Part shown: piece after piece, positions 1 through 11,283 of the stretch
Layout: every line of letters starts with the position of its first letter
Numbering within the stretch: the first letter of the stretch is position 1
Source: Aquanectria penicillioides
Lineage: Eukaryota > Ascomycota > Sordariomycetes > Hypocreales > Nectriaceae
Length of the DNA: 64,000 bases
Reading direction: 5' to 3'
Assembly: GCA_003415625.1 (NCBI GenBank)
Contig: PYIU01000010.1
Location: forward strand, 186,001-250,000
Notes under the pieces: generated by a model
Database searches by the model: none
What the model saw: only the letters and a program-made list of their open reading frames with translations
Told to the model about the DNA's origin: nothing
Position numbers and translations under genes: made by a program

Positions 1-970
1 CGGGCCAGGCTAGTGATGTTCGGCTCAGCAATTTTCACTTGAAAAGAGGGTGTAAATCGTACCAAATTATGAAACTAAATTCGATGCTTGTAAACCTTTT
101 GCACACACACGGCTACGAGGATCAGGCGCAGTCCCAAGCCCACGGAAGCATCAACGCTGGAGATAGTGTCTCCATATTGCTACAATGAATTAATTAAAAT
201 GAGAGGAGAGTACAGTGACACCGATGGGAATGGATTCTCCCAGATGTTTCTTATGGTCAAGACCAACAGACTGTTCGGCGACGTTGGCGTGCTCAACCTA
301 GCTCTCGTACGATGAATCTGCATTGTTCCATCTGCTTGACGCTTGTACTGTTATATCTTGTGAGATCCTGATCAACACCTTCTACCTGCATCTATTTATG
401 GTGTCACGGTCCATGAAACAGCATCCATCGCCTAAACGTCAAAAAATCGCCATTGTGAGACGAGCTCCGGCTGTTCTCGGCTCCTTTCAGCCGGGTGGGG
501 ACGTTCGGAGACTTAGACACTGGTTTTGTTGGTTAAAGACGAGGAATAGAGACCCAACAATCGTGCGCTAGCCAATTAAGATGCCTCTATTGTCTGCTCT
601 AAGATGCAGGTCGGTGGATCGTTGAAAATCTTCCAAGCCATCTTACCTGGATGGGGATCGGAACCAGGGTAAGTCTGATGGGGTAAGGCATCAAACAAAT
701 ATAGGAATGACTGTGATGTCGGAGAATATGTACTATGAGATCACAGAAGTGCTTCAAATTGATTAATGAACCATTTATTCAAAAATCCTTTGAAGTGCCG
801 CCCCGCAGGAGGCTATCGTAGGTTCGATTCCAACCGCAAGTCACCGAAACCAGTGAACAGCCCCTGCACGTCCTGAACATTCTGGCCTTATTACTCGGGA
901 GTGTAATGATAATTTGCACCACTGACGAGCATACCCACTGTCATTTTTCCCTACTCGCAAGGACGTTGCA
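1..970. other. Intergenic, no gene recognised
   Basis: No supported coding region was found. The stretch contains a TTCGGCGAC core at 274-282 and a full AAGTCACCGAAA site at 838-849 just before the P450 relic. A tRNA B-box-like string (GGTTCGATTCC, 821-831) has no matching A box or cloverleaf, so no tRNA is called. Confidence 0.6.
838..849 (-). promoter_or_regulatory. Shared cluster motif AAGTCACCGAAA, relic P450 promoter
   Basis: Exact AAGTCACCGAAA, 122 bp before the P450 relic ATG at 971. The same 12-mer occurs in the promoters of the intact methyltransferase and P450 genes, so the relic probably answered to the same regulator. Binding is inferred. Confidence 0.55.
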
Positions 971-2586
971 ATGGAAACAAACACGGTCACACCTCAATCA
1001 TCCAACGTGAGATTGATCAGCAATCTAATAATCCCGGCATTGATACTTTTCGCCGCCTTCATTTTCATTGGGGCAAGTCAGGAAATGTCGTTCGAAATTA
1101 AATATTTCTGACGGTGATAATTCAGGTTCTTAGAAGGATTCTTGCCTCTAACATCTCCGTTCCTGACCCATGGATCAACAAGATCTCCAGCTGGCCCTTC
1201 TTTTTGGCTCTCACCCGAGGCGAAAGGTAAGATCTCACTGCTAGGCGAAATACAGTCGACTGTGACTCACATGAAACTAGCCATCTATTCGTGCAACGCA
1301 TGCACGATGAATATGGACCGATTGTGCAACTTAATGTCAACACCATTGCTGTATCGAACCCTGACATGATCCGCAGGATCCTCATTACCAAGGACGTGCC
1401 CAAGGACACTAAAATCTACACTAATTTTCGAAACACCAAGGGTCGTCCATCTCTCCTCACCTTTACCGACAAGAGATTACGCAAAACGCAAGAGACTTCT
1501 ATCTTCAGCTTTGGGTATCAGACCTATCCGTTTAATGCAATCGCTCATGCGATCATGAATCAGTGTGCTTGTCGAGAAGCTTGACGAGATTTCTGCCAAC
1601 GCACCAGAGGGTGCTGCTGTGAACATGAGCAGGATGTACCATTCTCTCGCTGTTGACATCATTGGCAGTACAACATTTGGACAGACATTTGATGTGGTTA
1701 AGAAGGGTACCCATCCTTTGCTGGAAGAAATTAAGAAGGGCTTGAAAAAGTCTAATGTGACGCAATTTCTCCCGATTCTCAAACTGTTGCCCTACTACGG
1801 GAGACGCGGAACGTACATAGCCGACTTTACGCACCAGATTATTGAGGGCAGGCGAAGTTCCATGGGTAAAGAAACACACCACGACCTCCTTGAGCGGATG
1901 GTGGCATGTGTGGATGACTCGGACGGCTCTCCCTTCAATACTGTCGATCTCCAGGACGAGACGGTTGTTCTTCTCATGGCAGGTAGCAAAACTACTGCTA
2001 ACGCCGAGCTGTTTGCTACGATGCTACTTGTCAATAGCCCAGACAAATATCAGAAGCTACAAGATGAGATTGACGCGCATTGTCCAGATCCGGACCAGGA
2101 AGTTGACACTGAAGTGTTAGTCAAGATGCCATATTTCCAGGCCTGTGTCAACGAAACAATGAGGCGGTACCTGCCATGGCCAGTGGGAGCCCACGTGAAG
2201 TCGTCCAGGATACTGTCATTGAGGGCCACCGTATATCTCGAGGAACCACAATTTTCCCCACGACAGCGGTGATGCACCGTGAGCCAAAGATATGGGAGAA
2301 CCCCAATGACTTCATCCCCAAAAGATGGCTTGGCGAGAAACTGTTCCAATCCAGGGATGTTCCCTTCTGCCCGTTTTCAGCTGGAAGTCGAGTCTGCATT
2401 GGTAAACATTTAGCCCTGCAGGAGATGTTTTTGACTATGGTCACGCTGCTTCGATATTACAAGCTCGAACGTGTGCCAGGTCAAGATGAGCGGACGGTTC
2501 TTAGAATTGCGCTACAATTGAAGACCGGGAAACTCATGGTAAGAATTAAGAGGCGTGCATGGGTTAGAGTATCGGTTGGCAATTGA
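971..2586 (+). pseudogene. Cytochrome P450 pseudogene, paralogue of the cluster P450
   Basis: This is a decayed microsomal P450. The ATG at 971 begins a hydrophobic N-terminal anchor. A first intron ends at a TTCAG before 1125; its donor reads GCAAGT, so it is a GC-AG intron or a mutated donor. A second intron runs from about 1228 to 1280. The body then crosses two frame changes, near 1560 and near 2172. The heme-ligand motif FSAGSRVCIGK near the C-terminus is intact and the protein ends at 2586. It aligns along its length with the intact P450 at 9307-10968 and keeps the same intron positions. The charged C-helix segment is altered. No continuous P450 can be read, so it is almost certainly non-functional unless the frame changes are sequencing errors. 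Confidence 0.85.
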
Positions 2587-3242
2587 GACATAACTCAACG
2601 TAAACTCCAATTTAATAGTGGTGGAATATGTGGCGAAGCCGGCAGTTTCAGGGCCAAGGATATGCATTTATTATCAAATACAGGAACCAGACGCTTCGAA
2701 CCCCATCAAACACGAGTCACAAATGGAACAGGCATGATTCATCATGTCACACCCTCGGAGTATGCTCGACATGTGCCCCTTCTAGCTTCTTCCATCCGGC
2801 CGGACCTGTTCGGGTCATTTGAGCATTGGAACTGTCAACGACTGTTTCAAGTAGGTCCTTGATGATCGATTGGCAGTTAATTTTTGACTACTGCATGACG
2901 CAGGTTGGCATGTTAGTCTCAATAATATGTTGGTCCTTGACCTAGGTGGACGTCATTGGATCTAGTTGCCCCTCTTCAGGAGGATTTTTGTCATTCCTGA
3001 TGAAACCAATCTCGTAGTCTAGATTCAGAAATACCGAGAACTTTTTGTTGTTGGTTGACTGCGCTCGGCGACTTTTGGACCTGCTTGTGAGGTTTATTTG
3101 AAGCTCGTTTGACGATCACCGCCACGAATGTGTAAGAAGCAATCCCTTACCACCTATCGCTCTCATCAATCTGAATTCCATTCCAAAGCTTTTCAAAATT
3201 TCACCATTGCCTAATCTAGCCTTTTAGTATTCGTTTCGCGCC
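2587..3242. other. Spacer between relic P450 and relic NRPS
   Basis: No coding sequence was recognised; in particular there are no PKS remnants before the condensation domain of the downstream relic. The only notable element is the TCGGCGACTT motif at 3065-3074. Confidence 0.5.
3065..3074 (+). promoter_or_regulatory. Shared cluster motif TCGGCGACTT, relic NRPS promoter
   Basis: TCGGCGACTT (CTCGGCGACTTTT in context) lies about 170 bp before the relic NRPS start at 3243. It is the C-variant of the TTCGGYGACTT motif found across the cluster. Confidence 0.45.
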
Positions 3243-6200
3243 ATGAGTGAGGACTCTTTTTTTGGCATTGTGGTGCCAGCTTCCTTCGCCCAGAGCCGGC
3301 TATGGTTCCTTCAGCAGTACTTGACCGACAAAACTACATATTCTGTCACCTCGTCTTATGAGATTCAAGGCAGCCTAAACCCAGAAGCAGTTGCGGCAGC
3401 ATTTAGGCTCGTCGCACACAGACATGAGTCTCTCTGCACGGCCTTCTACCTTGGTGGAGGTGGCACATAGGTGATGTGGGGGATCTTACCTGAATCGAGG
3501 ATCGACATAAACACGCGCAACATTCACAGTCGAGAAGAGTGCTACAATATTTTCATGGCCATGGAAAAAACTGTTTATGAAATTGAGTCCGGAAAGACCT
3601 TCAAGGTTGAGATCCTCAGCTTGGATGAGAACACGCATTTCTCATCCTTGGCTTCCACCATATTGTGCTTGACGGTGCCAGCAGTGTGCTGCAAATCAAA
3701 GACCTCAATACGGCATATACCGATGGCCGATTTCTGAGTCCTGCCCCACTGTACAAGAGACATTCACAGGCCCAGAGGCTTGCTATCGAGCAGGGAAAGC
3801 TCGATATGTGCACCAAATTTTGGAAAGGGGAGTTTGGCACATTGCCCAAGACTCTCCCCCTGTTTGCCTGTGCCCAGGTGCATGATAGGAAAATCATTCA
3901 CCATCACGATGTCAATAGCTGCAGCACATCTATCGGGCCAGAACCAGTGATGCAACTGAAGAGCATCTGCGCAAAGATGAGCATCACATCTTTCTACCTA
4001 CACCTAGCCATGTTCCAGGTCCTAGTCTTTCGACTAGCTGAGACTGAGGATTTCTGTATCGGTGTTAGTGACTCAGGAAAATCTAAACCCAGTGCTGCCG
4101 AGACAGTCGGCATGTTCGTCAACATGCTACCAATGCGTTGCAAACTGCAGCCCCGTCGGACACGGAGAGATATAATTCGAGTTACACGCCGAAAGGCTCA
4201 AGCCATGCTTGCTCATGCAGATATGCCATTTGCCAGTATGTTGGATATTCTGTCAGTGTCCCGTCAACATCGCATTCTCCTCTGTTCCAAGCACTCCTCA
4301 ACTTCAAATTGGGGTCTTCGGAGACGGCCAGCATTGGCGACTGCGAGGTGAGGAGGCGAGGAGGCTGCAAATGAGCGACTCCAGAACTGACCTCGACTTG
4401 GTTCTTAACGTAGAAGATGACGCAGCTACTGGAGATTGCAACTTTGTGATAAAGGGTCAAAGTTACATATATTCTACTGAGGCTCTTGAGTATATGATGG
4501 CTTGCTACGTTCGCTTGTTGCGCTCTGTTGTCTCAAATCCTCTGGTCAGGGTCTCACGACTGACTGCAACAGCCAAAGTTGAAGTCCAAGCCACCCTAAG
4601 CATAAATAGGGGATCGTCCAAGGCCTATACCAACTCGTTCAAATCTGACATTCCTCACTTTGATAGAATATGCAATCATCAACCATCAGCGATAGCAGTC
4701 GAAGATTCGAATGGCCGATCTCTCACCTACACTCAGTTAAGAAAAATAGCAACAATGGTAGCTGGATACCTGGTCGCATCCGGAGTCGTCGCAGGTACTA
4801 ATGTCGTCCTTCTTTGTCAACCTTCTACCGAGACTCTAGCTGGCATACTAGGTATATACTACGCTAGAGCCACATATATACCAATTGAACCTCTAAACTC
4901 ACGCCAACGGCTTACAGCTATTATTGATGATTGCTGTCCTAGCGCCATGATCTATGACAATACCACTGAGGAGCTTGCTCCCAAGTTGGTCGGTGATCGA
5001 GTGCTTGGGGTGAACATGCGGAACCTCGATAAAGCTAAATATTCCAAACTTCGGCGTGTATAATCGGTACGGGCCGACCGAAGTTACAGTTTCTTGCAAC
5101 CTGGGCCTGGTCATCGATAGGGTGCTGTGCTGTGCCCAGAAGCACAATCGGTTCTTGCGGACGACACCTCCCGGACTACTCAATCTATATCATGGACAAT
5201 GATCTGTAGCCCTTACCACTCGGGTTCCCAGGAGAAATCTGTATTGGCGGTGGTGGAGTCGCAAAATGGTACTTTGGCAACTTGGCACTTACCGATGCAA
5301 AATTTGTGAACAACCCCCATTTGACGGATGAAGACGACGCACCCGACCCGACAAGACTCCACCGCACGGGCAATAAAGAGAGAATGGCCAAAGACGGCTC
5401 GCTGGTTTTTCTCAGACGTATCAATGGCGATGTCCAGGTCAAACTTAGAGGAGTACGCATTGAACTCGAGGATATCGAGAAGAACATTGTCAATAGCTTT
5501 CACGGTGCTATACGAGAGGCCGCTGCTTGTATCAAGGGCGAAGGTGCAGAAGCGGTTATTACCGCATTCATAGTGCTTGACATTTATCAAGCCCCTTCAG
5601 ATATTTCCTTTTCTTTGCAGTAGCTGCAGTCAACGATATTCACTACCAAGAACATGTACCCCTCGATATTTGTGCCTATCAAACTACCTACCAATGCCAA
5701 AGGCAAGTTAGATCACGATGCTCTACCATTTCTGCCTATCCCCGAGATGGAGATGTCAAAGAATCGACCATGTTCCGATTTGACCGATATCGAAACCCGG
5801 ATAGTCAAACTCTGGATGGAGGCTTATACTGTTGCACAACAGCCAGCTGAGTCCGAGACACGGGGCTCCACGATCGACTGGCACATGGAGATCACGCTGG
5901 GCGGCGATTTGGTGGCCCTAAAGACAAGAAAAAGAGGGAAAAGGGATGGATTATGTGTTGCCTTAATTGGAGGCACATGGTTCCTTTGATCTCGGGTCAT
6001 GTCATGTCTTGTGAGCGACGCTCGTGTGCGACAAATCCACTATGTAGCAATTCATGAGAGAGACAACCGACGTGCATCTGAGCGTCTGGGTATTGTTTTT
6101 CCAAAGATTCAGGTTTATCCAGGGGATTTATGCCATGAAGCCTTTGGCCTCGGGGCTGACGAACGTGAAGATCTCGACTCGAGAACTGATGTGATCATTC

Positions 6201-6933
6201 ATCGTGGCGCGGAAATATCCTTCGTGAAAGATTCCCATTCGCTACGAGCCACCAACATCTCTCTACGATTGAACTGGTGAAGATGGCAATGCGATCCGGC
6301 GCGTCTCTGCATTTCATGTCCACTGGGGGTGTTGCTCACCTGACTGGCTCGGCTGTCCTGTCTGAGGTATCTGTACGTCATCACCTCCCACCAGCAGACG
6401 GCTCGGAGGGCTAAATAGCTACCAAATGGGCATCGGAAGTTGTTCTGGAACATGCTGCTGAAGCTGGAGTTGCCTGTTGGATCCACCGTCCTAGTAGCAT
6501 GACAGGCCCTGGTGCGTCAGGGTTGAATCTGATGGACAGCCTGATCAATTTGTCAACCACGATTAGAGCGCCACCGAGCCTTAGGGGATGGGACGGTAAA
6601 TTCGATTTTATTAGAGCCGATGTTATCGCTGAGTCGGTCGCGGGTCATGCTACCGCGGAACCTAGTTTTGGTCAGACTGGGCACTTGAGGATTGTTCATT
6701 ACTGCAGCGACACAAAACTCACTCCAGCTAAGCTCAAGAACCAACTAGAGTTAGAGTGTTATGCTAATAAAGGGAAATCCGGAACAATGGAACGGTTCAA
6801 ATTTGTACACCTGAAGGAGTGGGTAGACTTGGCAAAGCAACAAGGCGTATGGAATGATGTGGCCGAAGCTACCGTCAGCATGGTCCTCGGTAAATGTAGG
6901 AGCGCCTTTCCTGAATTTGTCAAGATAAATTGA
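3243..6933 (+). pseudogene. NRPS module (C-A-T-R) pseudogene
   Basis: Fragments align in order with the condensation, adenylation, carrier and reductase domains of the PKS-NRPS at 19558-31486. The condensation HHxxxDG motif survives (HHIVLDG, about 3650). Lesions are many. There is an in-frame TAG at 3468. Frame changes occur near 3650, 4255 and 4355. About 170 residues of the adenylation core are missing at about 5045, joining upstream sequence directly to the YGPTE motif. There are stops at 5621 (TAG) and 5987 (TGA), and a frame change near 6265. A TAA at 6412 sits where the reductase catalytic Tyr of YxxxK should be. The carrier motif reads GGDL and the phosphopantetheine Ser is missing. 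The gene starts with its own ATG at the C domain, so it was either a free-standing NRPS or a truncated copy. It cannot be functional. Confidence 0.9.
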
Positions 6934-7794
6934 GAAGTCCTTTGGATGAACTAGGTATGTCGGATATTACAAGTATGGATGATAGATGTGTAGGAAATTT
7001 GCTTCTTGTTGAGATTGTAGTCTTTATACAAGATTGGCGAGGTTGTGACATAGCATACGGAGAGCCTCCAAACCATCAGTAGTCCAATAAAATCTTACAA
7101 CATGCTTCAATAGGAGTTTGCCCAATGCACCAAGTGAGGAAGTTATTCTTGCAGTGATTACAGTGCTCAGTTCAATTTCCAAGCTGCAAATTGAAGCTGA
7201 CCCGTAGTCTAACGGTTAAGTTGTTTAGCAACCCATGTCAGCTATACCGTTAGGCATAGAATTCAATCTGTATTTAATATAGGGTGACTGGATTATCGTC
7301 TAAATGCTAAGAATAATGACTCTCTTAGCAGTTCTAGCTAACGAGTTACCCTACATGGATGATACATGCTCATTTTGTCTTTGTTCGCTCTCGCTCGGTC
7401 TTGAACATCATGAGTTCCACGCTGCTTCCCAAATATCGTCATCGAGGTCTACGGCATTAGACTTTCACCTCGAAGTGTTTCATCCGCCCATTCCCTAAAA
7501 GCCCCACGCGCATTCCATCCATGTCTGGGTGTCAAGGAAAAGGCTTGGTATTCGGTGATCAACTCAACATACGATATGTGGGGAATTAATCTCTACATTC
7601 GGCGACTTGTAACGAATCACGGCGTTCGGCGACTTTTTCGATGCAAATCCACATTGAACAAAAGCCACAATCCTTGCGATGTCGGACCGAAAATTGAGAC
7701 ACGGGAACTGGCTTTTCGAAGGGATGAACTAAATGATGCTGTCGCAACTAGTGTAGACAGAGGGGTCCTAATCTCTTGCGTTAAACCAATCCAT
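6934..7794. other. Intergenic with two motif copies
   Basis: No convincing gene was found. Short open frames at 7304-7498 and 7555-7896 show no recognisable family, and the second runs into the antisense of the methyltransferase. The stretch holds two exact TTCGGCGACTT sites 27 bp apart. Confidence 0.5.
7598..7635 (+). promoter_or_regulatory. Two TTCGGCGACTT sites, 27 bp spacing
   Basis: Exact TTCGGCGACTT at 7598-7608 and 7625-7635. They lie between the 3' ends of the relic NRPS and the methyltransferase, where neither neighbour has its promoter. They may mark the promoter of a lost cluster gene. Confidence 0.45.
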
Positions 7795-8946
7795 CTACCG
7801 TCGCTCCAGCCTAACGTAGACAAAGGAGCAAAAGACTTCTTCATCGGCGTGATGATTGATGAACTGATCTTTGGTTCTTTGCCTCCACTCGCGTAAAAGT
7901 TCGTTTGCTTCCTCCTCGGTGTACCCCCTGTCCGAGCCCACCTTGATAGCCTTGAGAAAATAACCCGACACAACGGCCATCAACCAGTCAATCACTACAT
8001 CGGCATACCAAGAGCTACTTTCATTGCCTTGCCCCGCTTGAGTCCTTCGCTCTAGCTCTGTAATTGCCGGATGCATGACGCCATCTTCAAACAAGTCGTG
8101 TGTGATCCACTCCGCACTAAGCTCGTCCAGGGCCTTGCGCACGTCGTCAAGCGTCCGGTTGTAAGTCGGCACGTGGAACGCTGTAGCAACGCCGACGGGG
8201 ATCCTTCCTGCAGCTAGCATGTCCTTCATGGCCATACGGCAGGCATCGACAGGTCCAGCATAATTGATGCGGCCCGACGACGCTTGGCTGACAAAAGAGA
8301 GGATAAGTGAGCCGCCGGGAACAATCTCGGCGGCACGGAGGCGCAGAAACAGGCACAAATCGGCATGGGCCTGTTCTCGGAGGAGCTCTTGCGGGTTAGC
8401 AACAACGACCGAGTTGCTATCCAGCAGCATGGGCGTGTGGTTTAGGTGGTGAAGGGCTGCGAGTGAGAATCCCAGGTCGATGGATCGAGATGGAACGACT
8501 TGTTCATAGAAGCTGCGGGGAACGAGAGCCGTGAAGATGGAGCCAGGGAACTTAGCCTTGTCCAGGCTATCAGCCCATTTCGTAACAGTCAGAGACAAGC
8601 TGCTAAAGTCGTTTTCCGGTCGGTCGCTGAATATGAGTTGAGCTGCGTCGGCATTCGACGCCTGCAGCATGTGTTCGAGCGGCTCAATTCTTCTTTGGTT
8701 AGACTAATGTCACAAGGCGGTACAGCAGATTTTTGCGACTGACGAGTTGTTCCCATGTGCAGAGCCATACTCAAGGACTGCCAATGGCCGCTTTGGCTCG
8801 GACTGTGTAGTTCTGTCAATTTGACTTTGGGCTTCTTTGAACAGGTGCAAGGCTCTCAACATGGCCGCATGTTGCAACGCTGAATGGGATCTATAAGCCC
8901 CATTTCCTTGCATGGGGACATCATTGAAATTGTTAGAGACGTTCAT
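7795..8946 (-). CDS. fus9: SAM-dependent methyltransferase, fusarin Fus9-like
   Basis: Predicted 366 residues from two exons, 8744-8946 and 7795-8692. The intron 8693-8743 (51 nt, GTCAGT...CTAACCAAAG) restores the frame from the SAM-binding motif into the conserved EPLEH segment. The SAM-binding loop is LEYGSAHGNNS near residue 65. The fold and sequence resemble SABATH-like carboxyl methyltransferases. In Fusarium the Fus9 enzyme methylates the C-20 carboxylic acid of the fusarin precursor. The ATG at 8946 is chosen because the frame upstream has only a GTG at 8982. The gene is the last of the leftward run fus6-fus9, with a full AAGTCACCGAAA site 278 bp upstream. Family assignment is firm; the exact substrate is inferred from the cluster. 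Confidence 0.85.
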
Positions 8947-9306
8947 TGTTATAGTCGAAGTGTGAGATGGATAAGAGTCCACGTCTGATGGAGCCCAGAG
9001 CTATCGTTTTATATACGTTGGCTGGCTTAGAGGAGTTCTCTCGGTGATTTATTTACACTCAGGGAGCCACGATACCAGCATAATCCTCAACAGACAACCA
9101 TGGTCAATTCCTAGCTAACGCAACCCCTTGCGAGCATACAATCATATCCATGGCATGAGAGCACTTCCTCGGCATAGGATTTCGAGCCTCTTTCTTTTGG
9201 AGCTGTTTCTTGGCCGTTGGCTCAAGTCACCGAAAGCCTCTTGGAACGCGAGCTTGATTACGGTCCCTCAGCTACAAACACGTTTCCTTCCAATATATCA
9301 AATCAA
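8947..9306. other. fus9-like promoter region
   Basis: This gap separates the P450 stop from the methyltransferase ATG. It carries AAGTCACCGAAA at 9224 and a weaker CTCGGTGATTT at about 9039. No gene was seen. Confidence 0.55.
9224..9235 (-). promoter_or_regulatory. Shared cluster motif AAGTCACCGAAA, fus9-like promoter
   Basis: Exact AAGTCACCGAAA, 278 bp upstream of the methyltransferase ATG at 8946. Identical to the two sites in the P450 promoter. Confidence 0.6.
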
Positions 9307-10968
9307 CTACGCCTTCACCCTCTTGCTCACTCGCATTTCATAAGTTGGCGATCGCAGCTGTTGCGCAACTCTGAACACAGTGCTCTCATCCTGGTTTGGA
9401 ACGTACTCAAACTTGAACTTGCGAAGCAGCGTCACCAGTGTGAGGTGCATTTCTTGCATCGCAAAATGCTTTCCGATACACACGCGGCTACCCGCAGAGA
9501 ATGGCCAGTAAGGAACCTCGTTTGTGTTGTCGGAGGCGTAAATGTCCAGCCATCGTTCCGGCAGATACTTTCGCGGCTGCTCCCATCGACTTTCGTCCAA
9601 GTGAGCTCCCTCGGTGTTTGGGAAGACGGTTGTGCCCTTGGTAATCTTGTATCCGAGGACAGTCTCAGGCTTGCTGGTCTCTCGAGGGCTTCCGGTTGCT
9701 TGCCCTGGGACTAGCCGCATTGATTCATCAATACACGCTTGCAGGTACACCATTCCGCTCAGAGAATAAGTGCAATCAGTTTCTCGATCAGGCTCGTCTT
9801 GCGGGTACCACTTGTCAACTTCATCGTATAGCTTACTGAGAGCCTCTGGGTTCTTGAGCAGGTTGAGGAGCGTGAACAATTCACCGTTCGCAGTCGTCTC
9901 GCTTCCAGCAGCTAGAAGAATAACGCTCTCGTCCTGTACATCGGAACGGCGGAAGGTTGAACCTGGAGAATCGTCACAGACCTCGACAAGCTTCTGCAGC
10001 AGATCCTGTCGTTGAATGGTGTTGAAGTTCTTGCGCCGATTCTCGACAATGTCGTTGGTGAAAGAATCGACATAAGGATCACGAGATGGCAAGAAAGGAA
10101 TGCTCCGTATCCAAGGAATCAGCAGCGCCAGTCCACTAAGCTTAAGCGCTTTCTTCAACTGGTCAGGGAGGGGATGGCTGCCGTTCTCAACTATATGAAA
10201 ACTGTCACCAAACGTCGTGATGCCGATGATATCAATGGCCAAGCTATGAATCAGATGCTGCATATCCACAGTCGCGACCCCGCTAGGCGCCTGATCACAA
10301 ACTTTGTCCAGATGCTTGATGGCGACGTCGACGCACTGCCTCATCAGAGGTTCCATGCTTCGGATGTATTTAATGCCGAACATGGAAGACACCAATCTTT
10401 TGCGCTGTCCGTACGTCTTCTTGTCGGTGTAAGCAAGCAACGTAGGGCGGTCAGGATCCTGGCGGAAATTTCCATAGACGGCATGCGACTTGACCCAGTC
10501 TTCGGTATGGATGATGCGCTTGATCTCTCTGGCATCTGAAACGGCGATCATATTAGGCGCTACAACTACGATGGGTCCATATTTAGCGTGCAAAGAGCGG
10601 GTAAGATGATGGCTAATTGCAGTTAGAGACTAGAATATGCATCAAGTTGGCTCACTAGGGAGAGGAAATACCTCGTTCCTTGAAGTGTAGCGATAGTCAA
10701 TGGCCAAGAGCTCAACTTGTTTAGGAGGGGCCCTGGGACCTTGAAGTTGGGTGACAAGACATTGCGGATAACCTATTCCTGGACGTGGTTAGTGACGATA
10801 AAAAATGGTCAGTAAACAACGCGGCCTGACCTCAAATATCCTTGGCAGAATGAGCCAGACAAGGAAGATTGCCCAAAGAAGCTTCCCTGCAGTCATGCTG
10901 CTGGCGAGCAACTGTAGTTTGGTAGTGAGTTCATGATACTCACTAGAGAAAGCGTGTTGAGCATCCAT
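9307..10968 (-). CDS. fus8: Cytochrome P450, fusarin Fus8-like
   Basis: Predicted 514 residues in three exons: 10831-10968, 10672-10772 and 9307-10612. Introns are 58 and 59 nt. It starts with an N-terminal membrane anchor (LLWAIFLVWLIL), so it should sit on the endoplasmic reticulum. The I-helix AGSETT motif, an ExxR-type helix (ESMR) and the heme-thiolate motif FSAGSRVCIGK are all present. Family knowledge: Fus8 oxidises C-20 of prefusarin before methylation. The ATG at 10968 is preferred; the upstream frame has only a TTG at 11010. Two exact AAGTCACCGAAA sites lie 207-241 bp upstream. A frameshifted paralogue with identical intron positions lies at 971-2586. Confidence 0.9.
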
Positions 10969-11174
10969 GAGCGTATCGAGGAGGTGTGATGTGATGGATT
11001 CAAGAATCAAGAGGAATCCCTGATCCCTCGCAAAGATGGTAGCTCAAGTCCAAATCCAATCATTCGTTGGGTAATTATAAATACGGAATATGATTGATCT
11101 AATAATACTGCAATAGTGCAACTCGGCGCAATGACGTGCGTATCGTCTGACACCCGTCACTTGGTAGCCCACCT

Positions 11175-11209
11175 AAGTCACCGAAACGGCAATGGTTAAG
11201 TCACCGAAA
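11175..11209 (-). promoter_or_regulatory. Paired AAGTCACCGAAA sites, fus8-like promoter
   Basis: Two exact 12-mers at 11175-11186 and 11198-11209, spaced 23 bp start to start (about two helical turns), upstream of the P450. This is the densest occurrence of the shared motif. Confidence 0.65.
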
Positions 11210-11283
11210 GTTACGGCACAATTCAACACACTGGGAAAGAATTCATAGATTTGGCCGGAATATTGAACCTACGACGGACTCTA

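Noticed and set aside
821..831. tRNA-like B box GGTTCGATTCC
   Set aside because: No A box about 30-60 bp upstream and no acceptor, D or anticodon stems can be drawn.
2587..3242. PKS remnant upstream of the relic NRPS
   Set aside because: No KS, AT or KR motif in any frame; the relic begins at its condensation domain.
8704..8743. 40-nt intron in the methyltransferase
   Set aside because: This acceptor breaks the frame; the 51-nt intron 8693-8743 keeps the phase and has a CTAAC branch site.
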